From Sneathiella limimaris (GTDB taxonomy: Bacteria > Pseudomonadota > Alphaproteobacteria > Sneathiellales > Sneathiellaceae): a stretch of DNA of 64,000 nucleotides. Below the pieces are notes generated by a model. It was given only the letters and a program-made list of their open reading frames with translations. It was not told the DNA's origin and ran no database searches. Below, one piece after another: positions 53,314-63,210 of this stretch (its first letter is position 1; each line of letters begins with the position of its first letter). A program made the translations under genes and the position numbers. The stretch spans positions 2,728,001 through 2,792,000 of the forward strand of contig NZ_JABBYJ010000001.1 of assembly GCF_012932565.1 (NCBI RefSeq). Direction: 5' to 3'.

Positions 53314-53329
53314 TTGTACAATTGTACAA
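53314..53329. promoter_or_regulatory. Tandem-palindrome operator for the divergent TetR regulator
   Basis: A perfect 16-bp palindrome made of two adjacent copies of TTGTACAA, itself palindromic, between the monooxygenase start (53288) and the TetR start (53366). Confidence 0.75.
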
Positions 53330-53365
53330 AATAAGGCAACTCATTTTTTCGAAAGCCATAAGTCT

Positions 53366-54010
53366 GTGCCCGCCACCAGAAAACGCGCCCCGTCAAAAAA
53401 ATCACTTCTCACCAAGGAGAGGATTTTCAACGCTGCGGAAATTTCATTTTCCAAACAAGGCTTTGAGGGAGCTTCCTTAAGAGATATCGCAAAGCTGGCA
53501 GACGTACCTGTCGGCCTCGTCCGTCATCATGGGGGAAGTAAAGAAGACCTATTCACGCAAACTGTAAAGCGCCGGGCGGATCAACTTGCCACTATTCGTT
53601 TGAGGGATCTTGAAACTTTGCGTGAACAGGGTTCCTTGACCCTCTCTTTGATCCTGGACTGTTTTTTCAGAGCATATGTCAAACTTGTATCTGATGAAGG
53701 AGAAAGCTGGTTCAATTATGGTCGACTTGTCGCTCATGTATCGGCAGATCCCAGATGGCAACAGCTTGCTGCCGACTGCTTCGATCCCACAACTCATGTT
53801 TTCCTAGAGGAAATCCTAAAACTCTATCCAGAGGCTGAGTTGCACAAAGCCGCGACAGGTCAGGTATATTCTGTTGCTGCATTGCTGGCATTTTTTAACT
53901 CTACATGGCGAATTGAAAGTCTCGGCGGACAATCCAGTGAGGCCTCACTTGATGATCTTGTGAAGTTTTGCGCCGCAGGAATGCACGCTCTGCTATCTTC
54001 TAATTCCTGA
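53366..54010 (+). CDS. TetR-family regulator of the monooxygenase operon
   Basis: A 214-residue regulator with the helix-turn-helix GASLRDIAKLADVPVGLVRH preceded by RIFNAAEISFSKQG. I choose GTG 53366 (V-P-A-T-R-K-R) because it yields the normal TetR length and leaves the operator upstream; the open frame back to 53102 runs across the divergent gene's start. No strong ribosome site is visible. It probably represses the FMO-BASS-epimerase-SDR operon. Confidence 0.85.
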   Translation: MPATRKRAPSKKSLLTKERIFNAAEISFSKQGFEGASLRDIAKLADVPVGLVRHHGGSKEDLFTQTVKRRADQLATIRLRDLETLREQGSLTLSLILDCFFRAYVKLVSDEGESWFNYGRLVAHVSADPRWQQLAADCFDPTTHVFLEEILKLYPEAELHKAATGQVYSVAALLAFFNSTWRIESLGGQSSEASLDDLVKFCAAGMHALLSSNS

Positions 54011-54014
54011 TTAC

Positions 54015-54923
54015 TTATACTAAGGCCAATGCTAATTCCTTGGAAATTCTAGGAGCAGCAAAATCCAAAAAAGCTCTTATTTTTTGAGGAATTAAAGATC
54101 TATCCTCATAAAGCATGTGAACTGGCCAAGGCGGCAATTCATAGTCCTCCAAGATTAACTGTAGCCGTCCCGCCCGAAGCGCATCCGCAACTTGATAACA
54201 AAGAACACGGGTTACCCCAACTCCCTCTTCAGCCGCCAACACGGCTGCCTCAGCCGTATTGACCGCCAAACGGGTTGGGACTGGAACCGTCATTTTTTTA
54301 GGCTCATCAAAAAAGTCCCAATAGGATACACCCACAAGGCTCCGAAAAGAGATGCAATCAAAATCACAAAGGTCCGTGGGCTTTAGCGGCCGCCCCTTAT
54401 TCTCCAGGTAGTCTGGACTGGCTACAACGACCTGGCGGATCTCACCCAGTCTCCTCGCCTTTAGGGGGCTATCTGCCAGTGGTCCAATTCGAACAGCTAA
54501 GTCAAGATGCTCTTCCAGGAGGTTTACAGGCCGGTCAGTCTGCTCCAAATCAACAGATACTTCCGGGTAGGCCATCAAGAAACTATTGATAGCTGGCAAA
54601 ACGTGCAATCGACCAAAAACAATGGGTGCTGTCATGGTCAATTTACCCTTCGGAGATGTAAATTCACCGGATGCGGCTCTCTCTGCCTCATTCACCTCGT
54701 CAATGATTTTTCGGCAAGCCGCTGCATAAGCAACCCCTGTATCAGTAAGGGTTAGCCCCCTTGGAGATCGCAGCAATAATTCAGTTCCTAACTGTTGCTC
54801 CAAATCTGAAATTCTACGGCTAACCGTTGCAATTGGCATTCTTAAGGCCTTTGCCCCCGCTGTCAGGCTCCCTGCATCAATCACAGAGATCAGAATGGAC
54901 ATGGTTTCAAATCGATCCGGCAT
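54015..54923 (-). CDS. LysR-family regulator
   Basis: A 302-residue LysR regulator; the winged helix ISVIDAGSLTAGAKALRMPI and SRRISDLEQQLGTELLLRSP are at about residues 10-55 from ATG 54923, which has GGAAAGA upstream. It is the AaeR/DsdC-like common type with a periplasmic-binding-like effector domain. It diverges from the AhpD-like gene at 55029, which it may control. Confidence 0.9.
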   Translation of the reverse strand: MPDRFETMSILISVIDAGSLTAGAKALRMPIATVSRRISDLEQQLGTELLLRSPRGLTLTDTGVAYAAACRKIIDEVNEAERAASGEFTSPKGKLTMTAPIVFGRLHVLPAINSFLMAYPEVSVDLEQTDRPVNLLEEHLDLAVRIGPLADSPLKARRLGEIRQVVVASPDYLENKGRPLKPTDLCDFDCISFRSLVGVSYWDFFDEPKKMTVPVPTRLAVNTAEAAVLAAEEGVGVTRVLCYQVADALRAGRLQLILEDYELPPWPVHMLYEDRSLIPQKIRAFLDFAAPRISKELALALV

Positions 54924-55028
54924 AACTCTTTCCATTTTTTGGAAACGACCATTCCATAAATATACCATTCTCTCAAAAAACAAAAACACCTAAATGTAGT
55001 TCGTCAACAGAATGAAAGGAATTAAAGA

Positions 55029-55583
55029 ATGTCCCGTATCACAATCCCAGCAACTATCGAAGAAGCTCCAGTCGCGTCTCAACCTTTGTTACAAAATGTG
55101 AAACAGATGCTTGGCAGTGTCCCAAATTTGTTCCGCCTCGCCAGTGTGAGCCCAGCTGCACTCGAGGGTTATCTTGGTATTTTCGGCGCTCTGGGAAAAG
55201 GAGCTTTACCAGCCGCAACAAGAGAGAGAGTTGCGCTCGCTGTTTCTCAGATTAACGGATGTGGTTACTGCCTGTCAGCGCATACATACCTTGGCAAAAA
55301 CCTAGCTAAGTTGGATGACGCTGAAATACTTGCTAACCGAAATGGTCACTCAAACGATGCAAAAGCTGATGCCGCTGTTCGTTTCGCCGTCAAAGTCACA
55401 AACGAAAAAGGACGCGTCTCATCTGACGATCTCCGGGCCATTCGCGATGCCGGATATGATGACGCACAAATCATTGAAATTGTCCAGCATGTCGCCCTCA
55501 ACACCTGGACAAACTACCTCAACAGTGTCGCTGAAACTGAAATCGATTTCCCTGCTATCGACGATCAGCAGATCGCGAGTTGA
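55029..55583 (+). CDS. AhpD-like carboxymuconolactone decarboxylase family protein
   Basis: A 184-residue alkylhydroperoxidase-fold protein. E66, C78, C81 and H85 (CGYCLSAHTYLG) reproduce the spacing of the AhpD catalytic residues, so peroxidase or disulfide-reductase activity is possible. GAAAGGA precedes the ATG. It is a single gene with its own terminator, divergent from a LysR gene; probably a peroxide- or electrophile-responsive detoxification unit. Confidence 0.9.
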   Translation: MSRITIPATIEEAPVASQPLLQNVKQMLGSVPNLFRLASVSPAALEGYLGIFGALGKGALPAATRERVALAVSQINGCGYCLSAHTYLGKNLAKLDDAEILANRNGHSNDAKADAAVRFAVKVTNEKGRVSSDDLRAIRDAGYDDAQIIEIVQHVALNTWTNYLNSVAETEIDFPAIDDQQIAS

Positions 55584-55590
55584 GGCTGAT

Positions 55591-55623
55591 GGGATGGCCA
55601 AAAATCCCCTTGGCCATCCCTTT
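55591..55623 (+). terminator. Terminator after the AhpD-like gene
   Basis: A perfect 10-bp stem GGGATGGCCA/TGGCCATCCC with a 10-nt loop, followed by TTTCTC, eight bases after the stop codon. Confidence 0.85.
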
Positions 55624-55862
55624 CTCAACGCTTCAGAAAGGAGTAGCCGATGAACATCAATACTTGCAACGCTTCAAAATCTAAATTCTTACAAATCATA
55701 TTCGATTTTTTAGTCCAGGACCTATTACGCCCAAAACATCGAAAATATCTTCTGCATTGTTCGCGGATACCCCTGTAGCGCTAATATTTAGCCTTGCGCA
55801 AAAACAATTTCAAGACAGTCAAATCCTGTCATAATGTGAAAGTCGAAATATAATAATCTTCC

Positions 55863-57128
55863 GTGATGAAGAGCCCTTTCACAAGACTGACATGGAAAAT
55901 GGCAACTGACTTAGAAGAAAAACCAACTTTAAACCGGCAGCTTTCTTTGAGCCTTCTTACTCTTTATGGTCTCGGAGTTACAGTGGGTGCAGGCATTTAT
56001 GTGTTGGTCGGTGCGACTGCCAGCAAAGCCGGTATTCATGCGCCAATTGCTTTCTTGTTGGCGGCCTGCGTTGTCGCTTTCACAGGATTTTCTTACTCGG
56101 AGCTCTCTACCCGTTTTCCAGTTTCAGCGGGCGAGGCTGAATATGTCCGTAGGGGCTTTAGATCAAATTTTCTCTCATTGATTGTTGGGTTATTGGTTGT
56201 CCTCTCAGGCATTGTTTCCTCAGCCGCAGTCTCCATTGGTGCCGTCGGCTATCTACAAACCTTTATTCCGTTAAATGAAACTACTCTTGTCACAATCGTA
56301 ATCTCCATCATTGGGTTAATTGCAATATGGGGAATTGTCGAGTCAGTAACGCTGGCTTCCATTCTGACTTTGATCGAACTAAGTGGATTGGCTCTGGTTA
56401 TTGGATACGGTGTTGCGAACAAACCTGATTTGCTCACAGACATACCAAATATCCTGCCCGAATTTAACGTCGAAGAATGGGGGGGAATATTATCAGCCGG
56501 CTTACTCGCCTTCTTTGCCTTCGTTGGCTTTGAAGACATGGCCAATGTAGCCGAAGAGGTCAAGAACCCAGAAAAAAATCTCCCAAGAGGCATATTCCTC
56601 ACGCTGATCTTATCAACTTTGATCTATTTTTGCGTTGTCACCACGGTTGTTCTCTCGGTCCCGATGGACCAGCTCGTACAATCATCTGCTCCTCTTCAGC
56701 TGGTTTTCGAAGGTGCATCGCCATTACTTACGTCAGTATTTGTCCTGATCGCAATTTTCGCCACTTTGAACGGCGTTCTGGTTCAAATCATTATGGCGTC
56801 CAGAGTAATTTACGGCCTCAGCATTCAAGGTAACCTCCCTGAATTTCTTGGTAACATTAATGCAAAAACCCGTACCCCTTTAAACGCGACTGTCTTAGTC
56901 ACTCTGATCGTTTTAGCCCTCGCATTATTTTTCCCGATCGTCAAACTGGCAGAGACCACTTCCTCAGTTGTACTTTCTGTGTTCTGTCTCGTAAATCTGG
57001 CTCTTATTTTCGTCAAACTCAGAGCAGAACTCCCAGAAACCAAAGCATTCATTGTCCCAATCTGGGTTCCAATATGTGGATTACTGACAAGTCTTGGGCT
57101 GCTATTGAGCCAATTTTTGACACTCTGA
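55863..57128 (+). CDS. APC-superfamily amino acid permease
   Basis: A 421-residue permease with about twelve hydrophobic segments. LYGLGVTVGAGIYVLVGATA near residue 35-55 is the first-helix substrate motif of APC transporters, and GLLAFFAFVGFEDMANVAEE at about residue 205 is the helix-6 region. The true start may be the ATG at 55902 (MATDLEEKP), since the first is poorly supported by a ribosome site. Substrate probably an amino acid or organic cation. Confidence 0.88.
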   Translation: MMKSPFTRLTWKMATDLEEKPTLNRQLSLSLLTLYGLGVTVGAGIYVLVGATASKAGIHAPIAFLLAACVVAFTGFSYSELSTRFPVSAGEAEYVRRGFRSNFLSLIVGLLVVLSGIVSSAAVSIGAVGYLQTFIPLNETTLVTIVISIIGLIAIWGIVESVTLASILTLIELSGLALVIGYGVANKPDLLTDIPNILPEFNVEEWGGILSAGLLAFFAFVGFEDMANVAEEVKNPEKNLPRGIFLTLILSTLIYFCVVTTVVLSVPMDQLVQSSAPLQLVFEGASPLLTSVFVLIAIFATLNGVLVQIIMASRVIYGLSIQGNLPEFLGNINAKTRTPLNATVLVTLIVLALALFFPIVKLAETTSSVVLSVFCLVNLALIFVKLRAELPETKAFIVPIWVPICGLLTSLGLLLSQFLTL

Positions 57129-57206
57129 AATAAGAAACCGCTACTTGTGATCTCATATACTGATTAATATGATGGTAGAAACCCCTTATCTAAAAGCTGG
57201 TAAGTC

Positions 57207-58568
57207 ATGAAGCTTTCTTTCCTTGGTGCGACCGGCACCGTCACCGGATCAAAATATCTACTCGAAACATCAGATGCCAGGGTTCTGGTAGATTGTGGTC
57301 TGTTTCAAGGTTTAAAAGAGCTGCGACTGAGGAATTGGGCGAGATTACCGCTCGACCCCTCCTCAATTGATGCTGTTATCCTGACCCACGCACATATCGA
57401 TCATAGTGGCTATTTACCACTTCTCGTTCGGGAGGGCTTTTCAGGCCCAGTTTATTGTTCAGAGGCTACTGCTGATCTGTGCCGTATCCTTCTGCCAGAT
57501 AGCGCACATCTTCAGGAAGAAGACGCAAACCGGGCCAATCGCTATGGGTATTCAAAACATCACCCGGCCCTTCCCCTCTACACAATCAAAGATGCGGAAG
57601 TTGCCCTAACGCATTTACGGCCTGTTTCTTTTGGTGATTTCCATTCCCTCAGCGGAGAGCTCGTGTTCCAGTTGACCCACGCGGGACATATTTTGGGAGC
57701 CGCTTGCGTTACCGTGAAAAACAGCCAGAAAACCATTACTTTTTCTGGTGATTTGGGTCGCCCGGAAGATCCGGTCATGCGCCCCCCTGCGCAAATTCAG
57801 CAAACGGATATACTGTTACTGGAATCCACTTACGGAGACAGATTACACGAAACGACTGCCCCTCTCGATCAGTTGGAAGATGTGATATTAAGAACCATAA
57901 AACGCGGGGGTACTTTAATAATTCCAGCCTTTGCTGTAGGGCGTGCTCAAAGTCTTCTTTTCTTAATCCATCAACTGAAAGAAGCTGACCGAATTCCCCA
58001 TATGCCAGTTTATTTAGACAGCCCCATGGCGATCAGTGCAACAGAGCTGTTGCATCGCCACTCTTCAGAACATCGACTGTCCCGGCAAACTTGCAACACA
58101 ATGTGCCATAATGTGATTTACACAAAAACGGTCGATCAGTCGAAAGAGATCTACAGTAAAAACAATAACATGCCCTCAATTATTGTCTCTGCCAGCGGTA
58201 TGGCAACCGGTGGGCGTGTTTTGCATCATCTAAAGCATTTCATCGAAAACCCGAATAACACAATTCTATTCACTGGCTTTCAGGCCGAAGGCACCCGAGG
58301 CCAACGAATTCTGCAGGGCGAAAAAACAATCCGCATCCACGGTTACGACTATGCAGTCAACGCCGAAATCCAAATTTTGGATAACCTCTCGGCACATAGC
58401 GACTGGCAAGAAATTATGGAGTGGCTCAAAGGTTTCAGAGAACCACCGCAAGAAACCTTCATCACCCATGGCGAGGCATCTGCAGCTCGGACACTAAAAG
58501 AACGGATTGAAGCCGAACTTGGCTGGAAAGTTTCTGTTCCTGAATATCTGGAAGAAGTGGAGTTTTGA
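57207..58568 (+). CDS. MBL-fold beta-CASP RNA-processing-type nuclease
   Basis: A 453-residue metallo-beta-lactamase-fold protein: the Zn site HAHIDH (residues 61-66), TFSGDLGRPEDPV (motif 3-type), then the beta-CASP part with YLDSPMAISATELLHRHSSE and the C-terminal RMMBL segment (TGFQAEGTRGQRILQGEK, LSAHSDWQEIMEWL). The arrangement is that of bacterial and archaeal CPSF-like ribonucleases. It is a single gene after the permease. Confidence 0.92.
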   Translation: MKLSFLGATGTVTGSKYLLETSDARVLVDCGLFQGLKELRLRNWARLPLDPSSIDAVILTHAHIDHSGYLPLLVREGFSGPVYCSEATADLCRILLPDSAHLQEEDANRANRYGYSKHHPALPLYTIKDAEVALTHLRPVSFGDFHSLSGELVFQLTHAGHILGAACVTVKNSQKTITFSGDLGRPEDPVMRPPAQIQQTDILLLESTYGDRLHETTAPLDQLEDVILRTIKRGGTLIIPAFAVGRAQSLLFLIHQLKEADRIPHMPVYLDSPMAISATELLHRHSSEHRLSRQTCNTMCHNVIYTKTVDQSKEIYSKNNNMPSIIVSASGMATGGRVLHHLKHFIENPNNTILFTGFQAEGTRGQRILQGEKTIRIHGYDYAVNAEIQILDNLSAHSDWQEIMEWLKGFREPPQETFITHGEASAARTLKERIEAELGWKVSVPEYLEEVEF

Positions 58569-58626
58569 AGGTAAAAAGCCTTAACTATCAATGCGCGGCT
58601 TTTGACAGTCTACGATCCTCTGCAGC

Positions 58627-59535
58627 TCACAAATTTTTATTGTATCGCTCTTCCAAGATAGCAGCTAAACGAAGCGCAAATCGCGAAGGTGCCACGGGCA
58701 AGGTTCGCCCCTTTAGCTGACCAAGGAACAAATGCCCAATGGGAATGTCTTTACTCGATATTTCTTTTAAAACCATCGGACGGGATGGATTGACCTGCAA
58801 GCCAATTGGAATTTGAAATCCAATACATTTTTCCTGCAAAACATAGTGGCGAATAAATTCAAAGGAATCGGTTTCCACGATGGGTGCTGTCGTTCGAGAA
58901 AGTCTATGAGCAGATGTTTCAATCAAGTGGCGGACGCCGATATGATGAGACGGTAAAATATGCGCATAGTCCAGGCAATCCCTGAGACGGAGCTCCTTCT
59001 TTTCTGCAAGTGGATGATCTGGTGCCATCAAAACTGTCACCGGTTGCGGTATTGAACATAAAATCTCAAAGTCGACCAGATGAACCGGTTCGAACACTAA
59101 CGCCAAATCACTGGCAAATGTGCTCAGATCCTGCTCTGCCTGTGCTCGGTCCCTTACATTTACAGAAAAACTGACACCCGGATGCTCCTCCCGATATCTG
59201 GCGATTTCAGCAGGCAAGAAATAGGGAAGCATGGCCTGCGAACACGCTATGGAAATATGCCCCCTCCTCTCACCAGAAAGATCAGCGACTTGGTTTTGGA
59301 CGCGCTCCAATTCCGAGACCTGACTTCGAATATGTTGAATGACTAACTCACCCGCAGGGTTTAAGCGGACCCCTCGTGGCAAACGCTCAAAGATTTGGGA
59401 GCCAAACTCGGCTTCAAATCTCTGAATCCTTCTGTTCAGTGCTGAAGCTGTAATGTTCATATCCTCAGCAGCTTTTCGAATAGACCCAGCCCTGTTGACC
59501 GCTTCAATCAGAAAGAATGTTTGCAAGTGCTTCAT
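58627..59535 (-). CDS. LysR-family regulator of the ABC importer
   Basis: A 302-residue LysR regulator with winged helix FFLIEAVNRAGSIRKAAEDM and SALNRRIQRFEAEFGSQIFE. The start at ATG 59535 has AAGG nine bases upstream; the open frame to 59649 has no such support. It diverges from a peptide-type ABC importer, with a TGCAT/ATGCA site between them. Confidence 0.9.
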   Translation of the reverse strand: MKHLQTFFLIEAVNRAGSIRKAAEDMNITASALNRRIQRFEAEFGSQIFERLPRGVRLNPAGELVIQHIRSQVSELERVQNQVADLSGERRGHISIACSQAMLPYFLPAEIARYREEHPGVSFSVNVRDRAQAEQDLSTFASDLALVFEPVHLVDFEILCSIPQPVTVLMAPDHPLAEKKELRLRDCLDYAHILPSHHIGVRHLIETSAHRLSRTTAPIVETDSFEFIRHYVLQEKCIGFQIPIGLQVNPSRPMVLKEISSKDIPIGHLFLGQLKGRTLPVAPSRFALRLAAILEERYNKNL

Positions 59536-59558
59536 TTTCATACACCTTTTTGGACTGA

Positions 59559-59571
59559 TGCATAAAATGCA
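59559..59571. promoter_or_regulatory. LysR-type site between the regulator and ABC importer
   Basis: TGCAT-AAA-ATGCA, a T-N11-A palindrome, 24 bases from the regulator start and 110 from the binding-protein gene. Confidence 0.5.
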
Positions 59572-59680
59572 CCGCTTTTGTGAATTTATAGCATTTGATT
59601 TGCAACAGGTATAGAGGCACGCTTTTGTGCAGTGCCGCAAATTCCCCATTCCTGTTTTCTGTGCGCTGAAAGGAAATCAA

Positions 59681-61294
59681 ATGACTCTAGCGACTTCGAG
59701 ACGAAACTTCCTAAAAATGTCTGGTGGGGTACTGGGTGCTTCCACGTTACCATTTCTCAAATCTCTACCAGCTCAGGCAGCTGGCAAAGACGTAATTGTA
59801 GCGGTAACGGGGCAGACGATTAACAGTCTCGACCTTCACCGAAAAGGAACTAACCGAGCCAGTTATCAAGTTGCGGTCAACTGTTACGACAGGTTGGTCT
59901 CCTTCGGAACCAAAGAGGCTCCAGGCGGAGGACTTTCCTATGACTATTCTAAGATTGAACCAGAGTTAGCTGAAAGTTGGACAGTTTCTGAAGACGGCCT
60001 GACACTAACCTTCAAGCTAAAAAAAGATGCCAAATTTTGGGACGGCAGCAAAGTGACAGCAGAAGACGTAAAATGGTCCTTTGACCGAGCCGTTTCTGTT
60101 GGCGGTTTCCCAAGCGTTCAAATGAAAGCTGGCGGTTTGGTCAAACCTGAGCAGTTTGAAGCAGTGGATGATGAAACTTTCGTTATCAAGCTTGAAAGGC
60201 CCTCAAAACTCACCATCCCTGATCTAGCAGTTCCTGTACCGTTTATCATAAATTCAAAAGTGGCCAAGGCAAATGCCACAGAAAAAGATCCATGGGCAAC
60301 CGATTACCTGCATAAAACCCCAGCCGGCTCTGGTGCTTTTAAAGTGGCTAAATGGATGCCAGGTGAGCAACTGGTTTATGAACGGAATGATGATTGGGTT
60401 GGTGGCCCCTTGCCTGCCGCCAAACGCGTGATCGTTCGGGAAGTCCCAAGCCCCGCGACCCGCCGGGCACTTATTGAAAAAGGCAATGTTCAACTGTCTT
60501 TTAACATTCCAAACAAAGATGCAAAAGAACTGGCTGATAAAGTTGACGTCTATTCTACGCCAATTGAAAATTGCATGCATTGCGTCGGACTTAACTACAC
60601 ATTTGAACCCTTCCAGGATCCAAATGTCCGCAAAGCAGTTGCCTACTCCATTCCTTATGAAGAAATTTTCCAAACAGCTGCCTACGGACGTGGCGCCAAG
60701 CTTTGGGGTGGACCAGAGACAATTGACTCCATCGAATGGCCGCGCAAATCACCATATTACACCGATTTAGATAAGGCGAAGGAACTGATGGCCAAATCCG
60801 GGTTTGCCAGCGGTTTCTCTGTACCATTTTCGATAAGTCTTGGACTTGCAGATTGGATGGAACCCACAGCTCTGCTTATTCAGGAAAATCTCGCTAAAAT
60901 CGGAATTTCAACAGAGATTGAGAAGATCCCTGGAGCAAACTGGAGAACAGCTGCACTGGTTGAAAAGAAACTTCCGCTGCATCTGGAAAACTTTGGTGGT
61001 TGGCTCAACACACCAGATTACTATTTCTTCTGGGCGTACAAAAAGGGACATTTGTTTAATTCTTCCAATTACTTAAACCCTGAAATTGAAAAATTGGTTG
61101 ATGATACATTGCATATGCCCATGGATGATCCGAAATATGCGCCAAACATCATGCGGATGTTTGAAATTGCGTTCGAAGATCTCCCTCGTATCCCACTTTG
61201 GCAGCCAGCCCTAAATGTCGCAGCAAATGGAGCGACGGATTATGAGTTCTGGTTCCACCGTCAGCTGGATATCCGTCCACTGAAGGGAGTTTAA
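59681..61294 (+). CDS. ABC transporter substrate-binding protein, peptide/nickel type
   Basis: A 537-residue exported binding protein of the SBP_bac_5 family. A twin-arginine signal (SRRNFLK, residues 6-12) ends near AQAAG. The family hallmark LAESWTVSEDGLTLTFKLKK is at about residues 88-108. The start at 59681 has AAAGGAAA; the frame to 59627 adds 18 residues without support. It is the first gene of an importer operon with two permeases and at least one ATPase. The ligand may be a peptide, opine or metal chelate. Confidence 0.92.
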   Translation: MTLATSRRNFLKMSGGVLGASTLPFLKSLPAQAAGKDVIVAVTGQTINSLDLHRKGTNRASYQVAVNCYDRLVSFGTKEAPGGGLSYDYSKIEPELAESWTVSEDGLTLTFKLKKDAKFWDGSKVTAEDVKWSFDRAVSVGGFPSVQMKAGGLVKPEQFEAVDDETFVIKLERPSKLTIPDLAVPVPFIINSKVAKANATEKDPWATDYLHKTPAGSGAFKVAKWMPGEQLVYERNDDWVGGPLPAAKRVIVREVPSPATRRALIEKGNVQLSFNIPNKDAKELADKVDVYSTPIENCMHCVGLNYTFEPFQDPNVRKAVAYSIPYEEIFQTAAYGRGAKLWGGPETIDSIEWPRKSPYYTDLDKAKELMAKSGFASGFSVPFSISLGLADWMEPTALLIQENLAKIGISTEIEKIPGANWRTAALVEKKLPLHLENFGGWLNTPDYYFFWAYKKGHLFNSSNYLNPEIEKLVDDTLHMPMDDPKYAPNIMRMFEIAFEDLPRIPLWQPALNVAANGATDYEFWFHRQLDIRPLKGV

Positions 61295-61298
61295 AGCC

Positions 61299-62324
61299 AT
61301 GTCGCCTCGTTTGCGCGCGATAGTGATGAGATTGGTTCAAGCGATCCCGGTTGTAATCGGTGTTGTGGTGATCAGTTTCATTCTAACCCGGGCTCTCCCG
61401 GGAGACCCTGCCGTCTATTTTGCCGGTGCCGCCGCAGACGAGGCTTCCATTGCTGAAGTCAGAGAAGCCATGGGCTTAGATAAACCCCTGCCCCAACAGT
61501 TCCTTCGATATGTTCTGGATTTGGTGCAGGGAGATTTCGGCCAGTCGGTTTCCAGTGGACAGCCTGTGATTACTGACCTTGCCAACAGGCTACCTGCGTC
61601 TCTTGAATTAACTTTGACTGCCTTGATACTCTCTTGCGCGATTGCGATCCCACTGGGGGTACTAGCCGCCAAAAAACCTGGATCATTCGTTGACCAACTT
61701 TGCCGGGTTCTTGTGACAGCTGGTGTGTCCCTGCCAACATTTTTTACCGGAATTGTATTGGTTTATATTTTCTATTATCTGCTGGAAATCGCACCGTCCC
61801 CACTCGGCAGGTTGGATTTTGCCTATATTGAACCTGACAGCATCACCGGTTTCTACCTCATTGATGCAGCTATAGCAGGGGATTGGGAAACCTGGTTCGC
61901 GGCCTTTAAACAAATCATTCTGCCTGCCGTAACACTAGCTCTGTTCACCCTGGCTCCCATCGCCAGAATGACCCGCGCAGCCATGTTAAGCGCATTGTCC
62001 TCAGACTTCATTCGAACAGCAAAAGCCGCCGGATTGAACAACACACGCGTAACCTACGGATATGCCTTTCGAAACGCGCTTTTGCCGATTGTCACAACTC
62101 TCGGCATGGTTTTCTCCTTCTCTTTAGGGGCAAACGTCCTCGTTGAAAAAGTTTTCGCCTGGCCCGGAATTGGCTCATACGCGGTAGAGGCCCTAGTGGT
62201 CTCCGATTACGCCGCTGTACAAGGTTTCGTTCTATCAATGGCACTGCTTTTCGTCACACTCAACTTAGTGATTGATTTGACATACAGTTTGATCGATCCG
62301 CGTATCGGATTTGAATCAAAATGA
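61299..62324 (+). CDS. ABC transporter permease, DppB type
   Basis: A 341-residue inner-membrane permease with about six segments and the DppB/OppB signature (RTAKAAGLNNTRVTYGYAFR). GGGAG precedes the ATG four bases after the previous stop. Its stop overlaps the next start. Confidence 0.93.
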   Translation: MSPRLRAIVMRLVQAIPVVIGVVVISFILTRALPGDPAVYFAGAAADEASIAEVREAMGLDKPLPQQFLRYVLDLVQGDFGQSVSSGQPVITDLANRLPASLELTLTALILSCAIAIPLGVLAAKKPGSFVDQLCRVLVTAGVSLPTFFTGIVLVYIFYYLLEIAPSPLGRLDFAYIEPDSITGFYLIDAAIAGDWETWFAAFKQIILPAVTLALFTLAPIARMTRAAMLSALSSDFIRTAKAAGLNNTRVTYGYAFRNALLPIVTTLGMVFSFSLGANVLVEKVFAWPGIGSYAVEALVVSDYAAVQGFVLSMALLFVTLNLVIDLTYSLIDPRIGFESK

Positions 62325-63208
62325 CAGTGACCACAGAAAATACAAGCTCAACTGAAGCCCAAAAATCTGGTGCCCTCTCTCACACTCTGTATGTTTTGAA
62401 GGAAAATCCAGTCACATTGATTGCCTTCATGATGCTGGCATTTTTTGTTTTATCAGCAATCCTTGGAGAACATATCGCCCCCTATGATCCGTTGGCATCA
62501 AATTCAGACCGTGTTCTAGAACCGCCAAGTCTGGATCATTGGTTTGGAACTGACCCACTTGGCCGGGACGTCTTTAGCCGCGTCATTACGGCAACGCGAC
62601 TAGACTTGTTTATTGCTGTTTCCGCCGTAACCTTATCCTTCATATTCGGATCAATCCTTGGATGTGCTGCCGGATACTGGGGCGGAAAACTTGATATCCT
62701 GTTAAGCCGAACGCTAGACACCATCATGGCCTTCCCAATCTTCGTACTAGCGATGGGAATTGTTGCGGCACTTGGCAACACGGTAGAAAACATTGTTTAC
62801 GCCACAGCGATTATCAACATTCCTTTTTACGCTCGCCTTGTTCGGGCTGAGGTCAACATCAGACGCAACGCTGGATTTGTTCAAGCCGCTAAGTTATCCG
62901 GCAATTCAGATCTACGTGTGCTTGCTTTTCATATCTACCCCAACACCCTGCCCCCAATGATGGTCCAGATTTCACTCAATCTCGGCTGGGCAATTCTAAA
63001 TGCTGCAGGGCTCAGCTTTATTGGATTGGGAGTGCGTCCTCCAACCCCAGAATGGGGAATTATGGTGGCCGAAGGTGCAAATTTCATTGTCTCCGGAGAA
63101 TGGTGGCTCGCAGTTTTTCCTGGTCTTTGGTTAATGCTGGCCGTCTTCACCTTTAATCTTCTCGGGGATGGGCTTCGCGATATTGTTGACCCACGGCAAA
63201 GGACGTAA
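62321..63208 (+). CDS. ABC transporter permease, DppC type
   Basis: A 295-residue permease with the N-terminal OppC-type helix and the EAA-like loop (RRNAGFVQAAKLSGNSDLRV). GTDPLGRDVFSRVITATR is the family's conserved segment after the first helix. It overlaps the previous gene by four bases (ATGA) and is two bases from the ATPase gene. Confidence 0.93.
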   Translation: MTVTTENTSSTEAQKSGALSHTLYVLKENPVTLIAFMMLAFFVLSAILGEHIAPYDPLASNSDRVLEPPSLDHWFGTDPLGRDVFSRVITATRLDLFIAVSAVTLSFIFGSILGCAAGYWGGKLDILLSRTLDTIMAFPIFVLAMGIVAALGNTVENIVYATAIINIPFYARLVRAEVNIRRNAGFVQAAKLSGNSDLRVLAFHIYPNTLPPMMVQISLNLGWAILNAAGLSFIGLGVRPPTPEWGIMVAEGANFIVSGEWWLAVFPGLWLMLAVFTFNLLGDGLRDIVDPRQRT

Positions 63209-63210
63209 CG

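Noticed and set aside
53102-53365. N-terminal extension of the TetR regulator
   Set aside because: It would run antisense through the monooxygenase start and the operator and give a regulator 88 residues too long.
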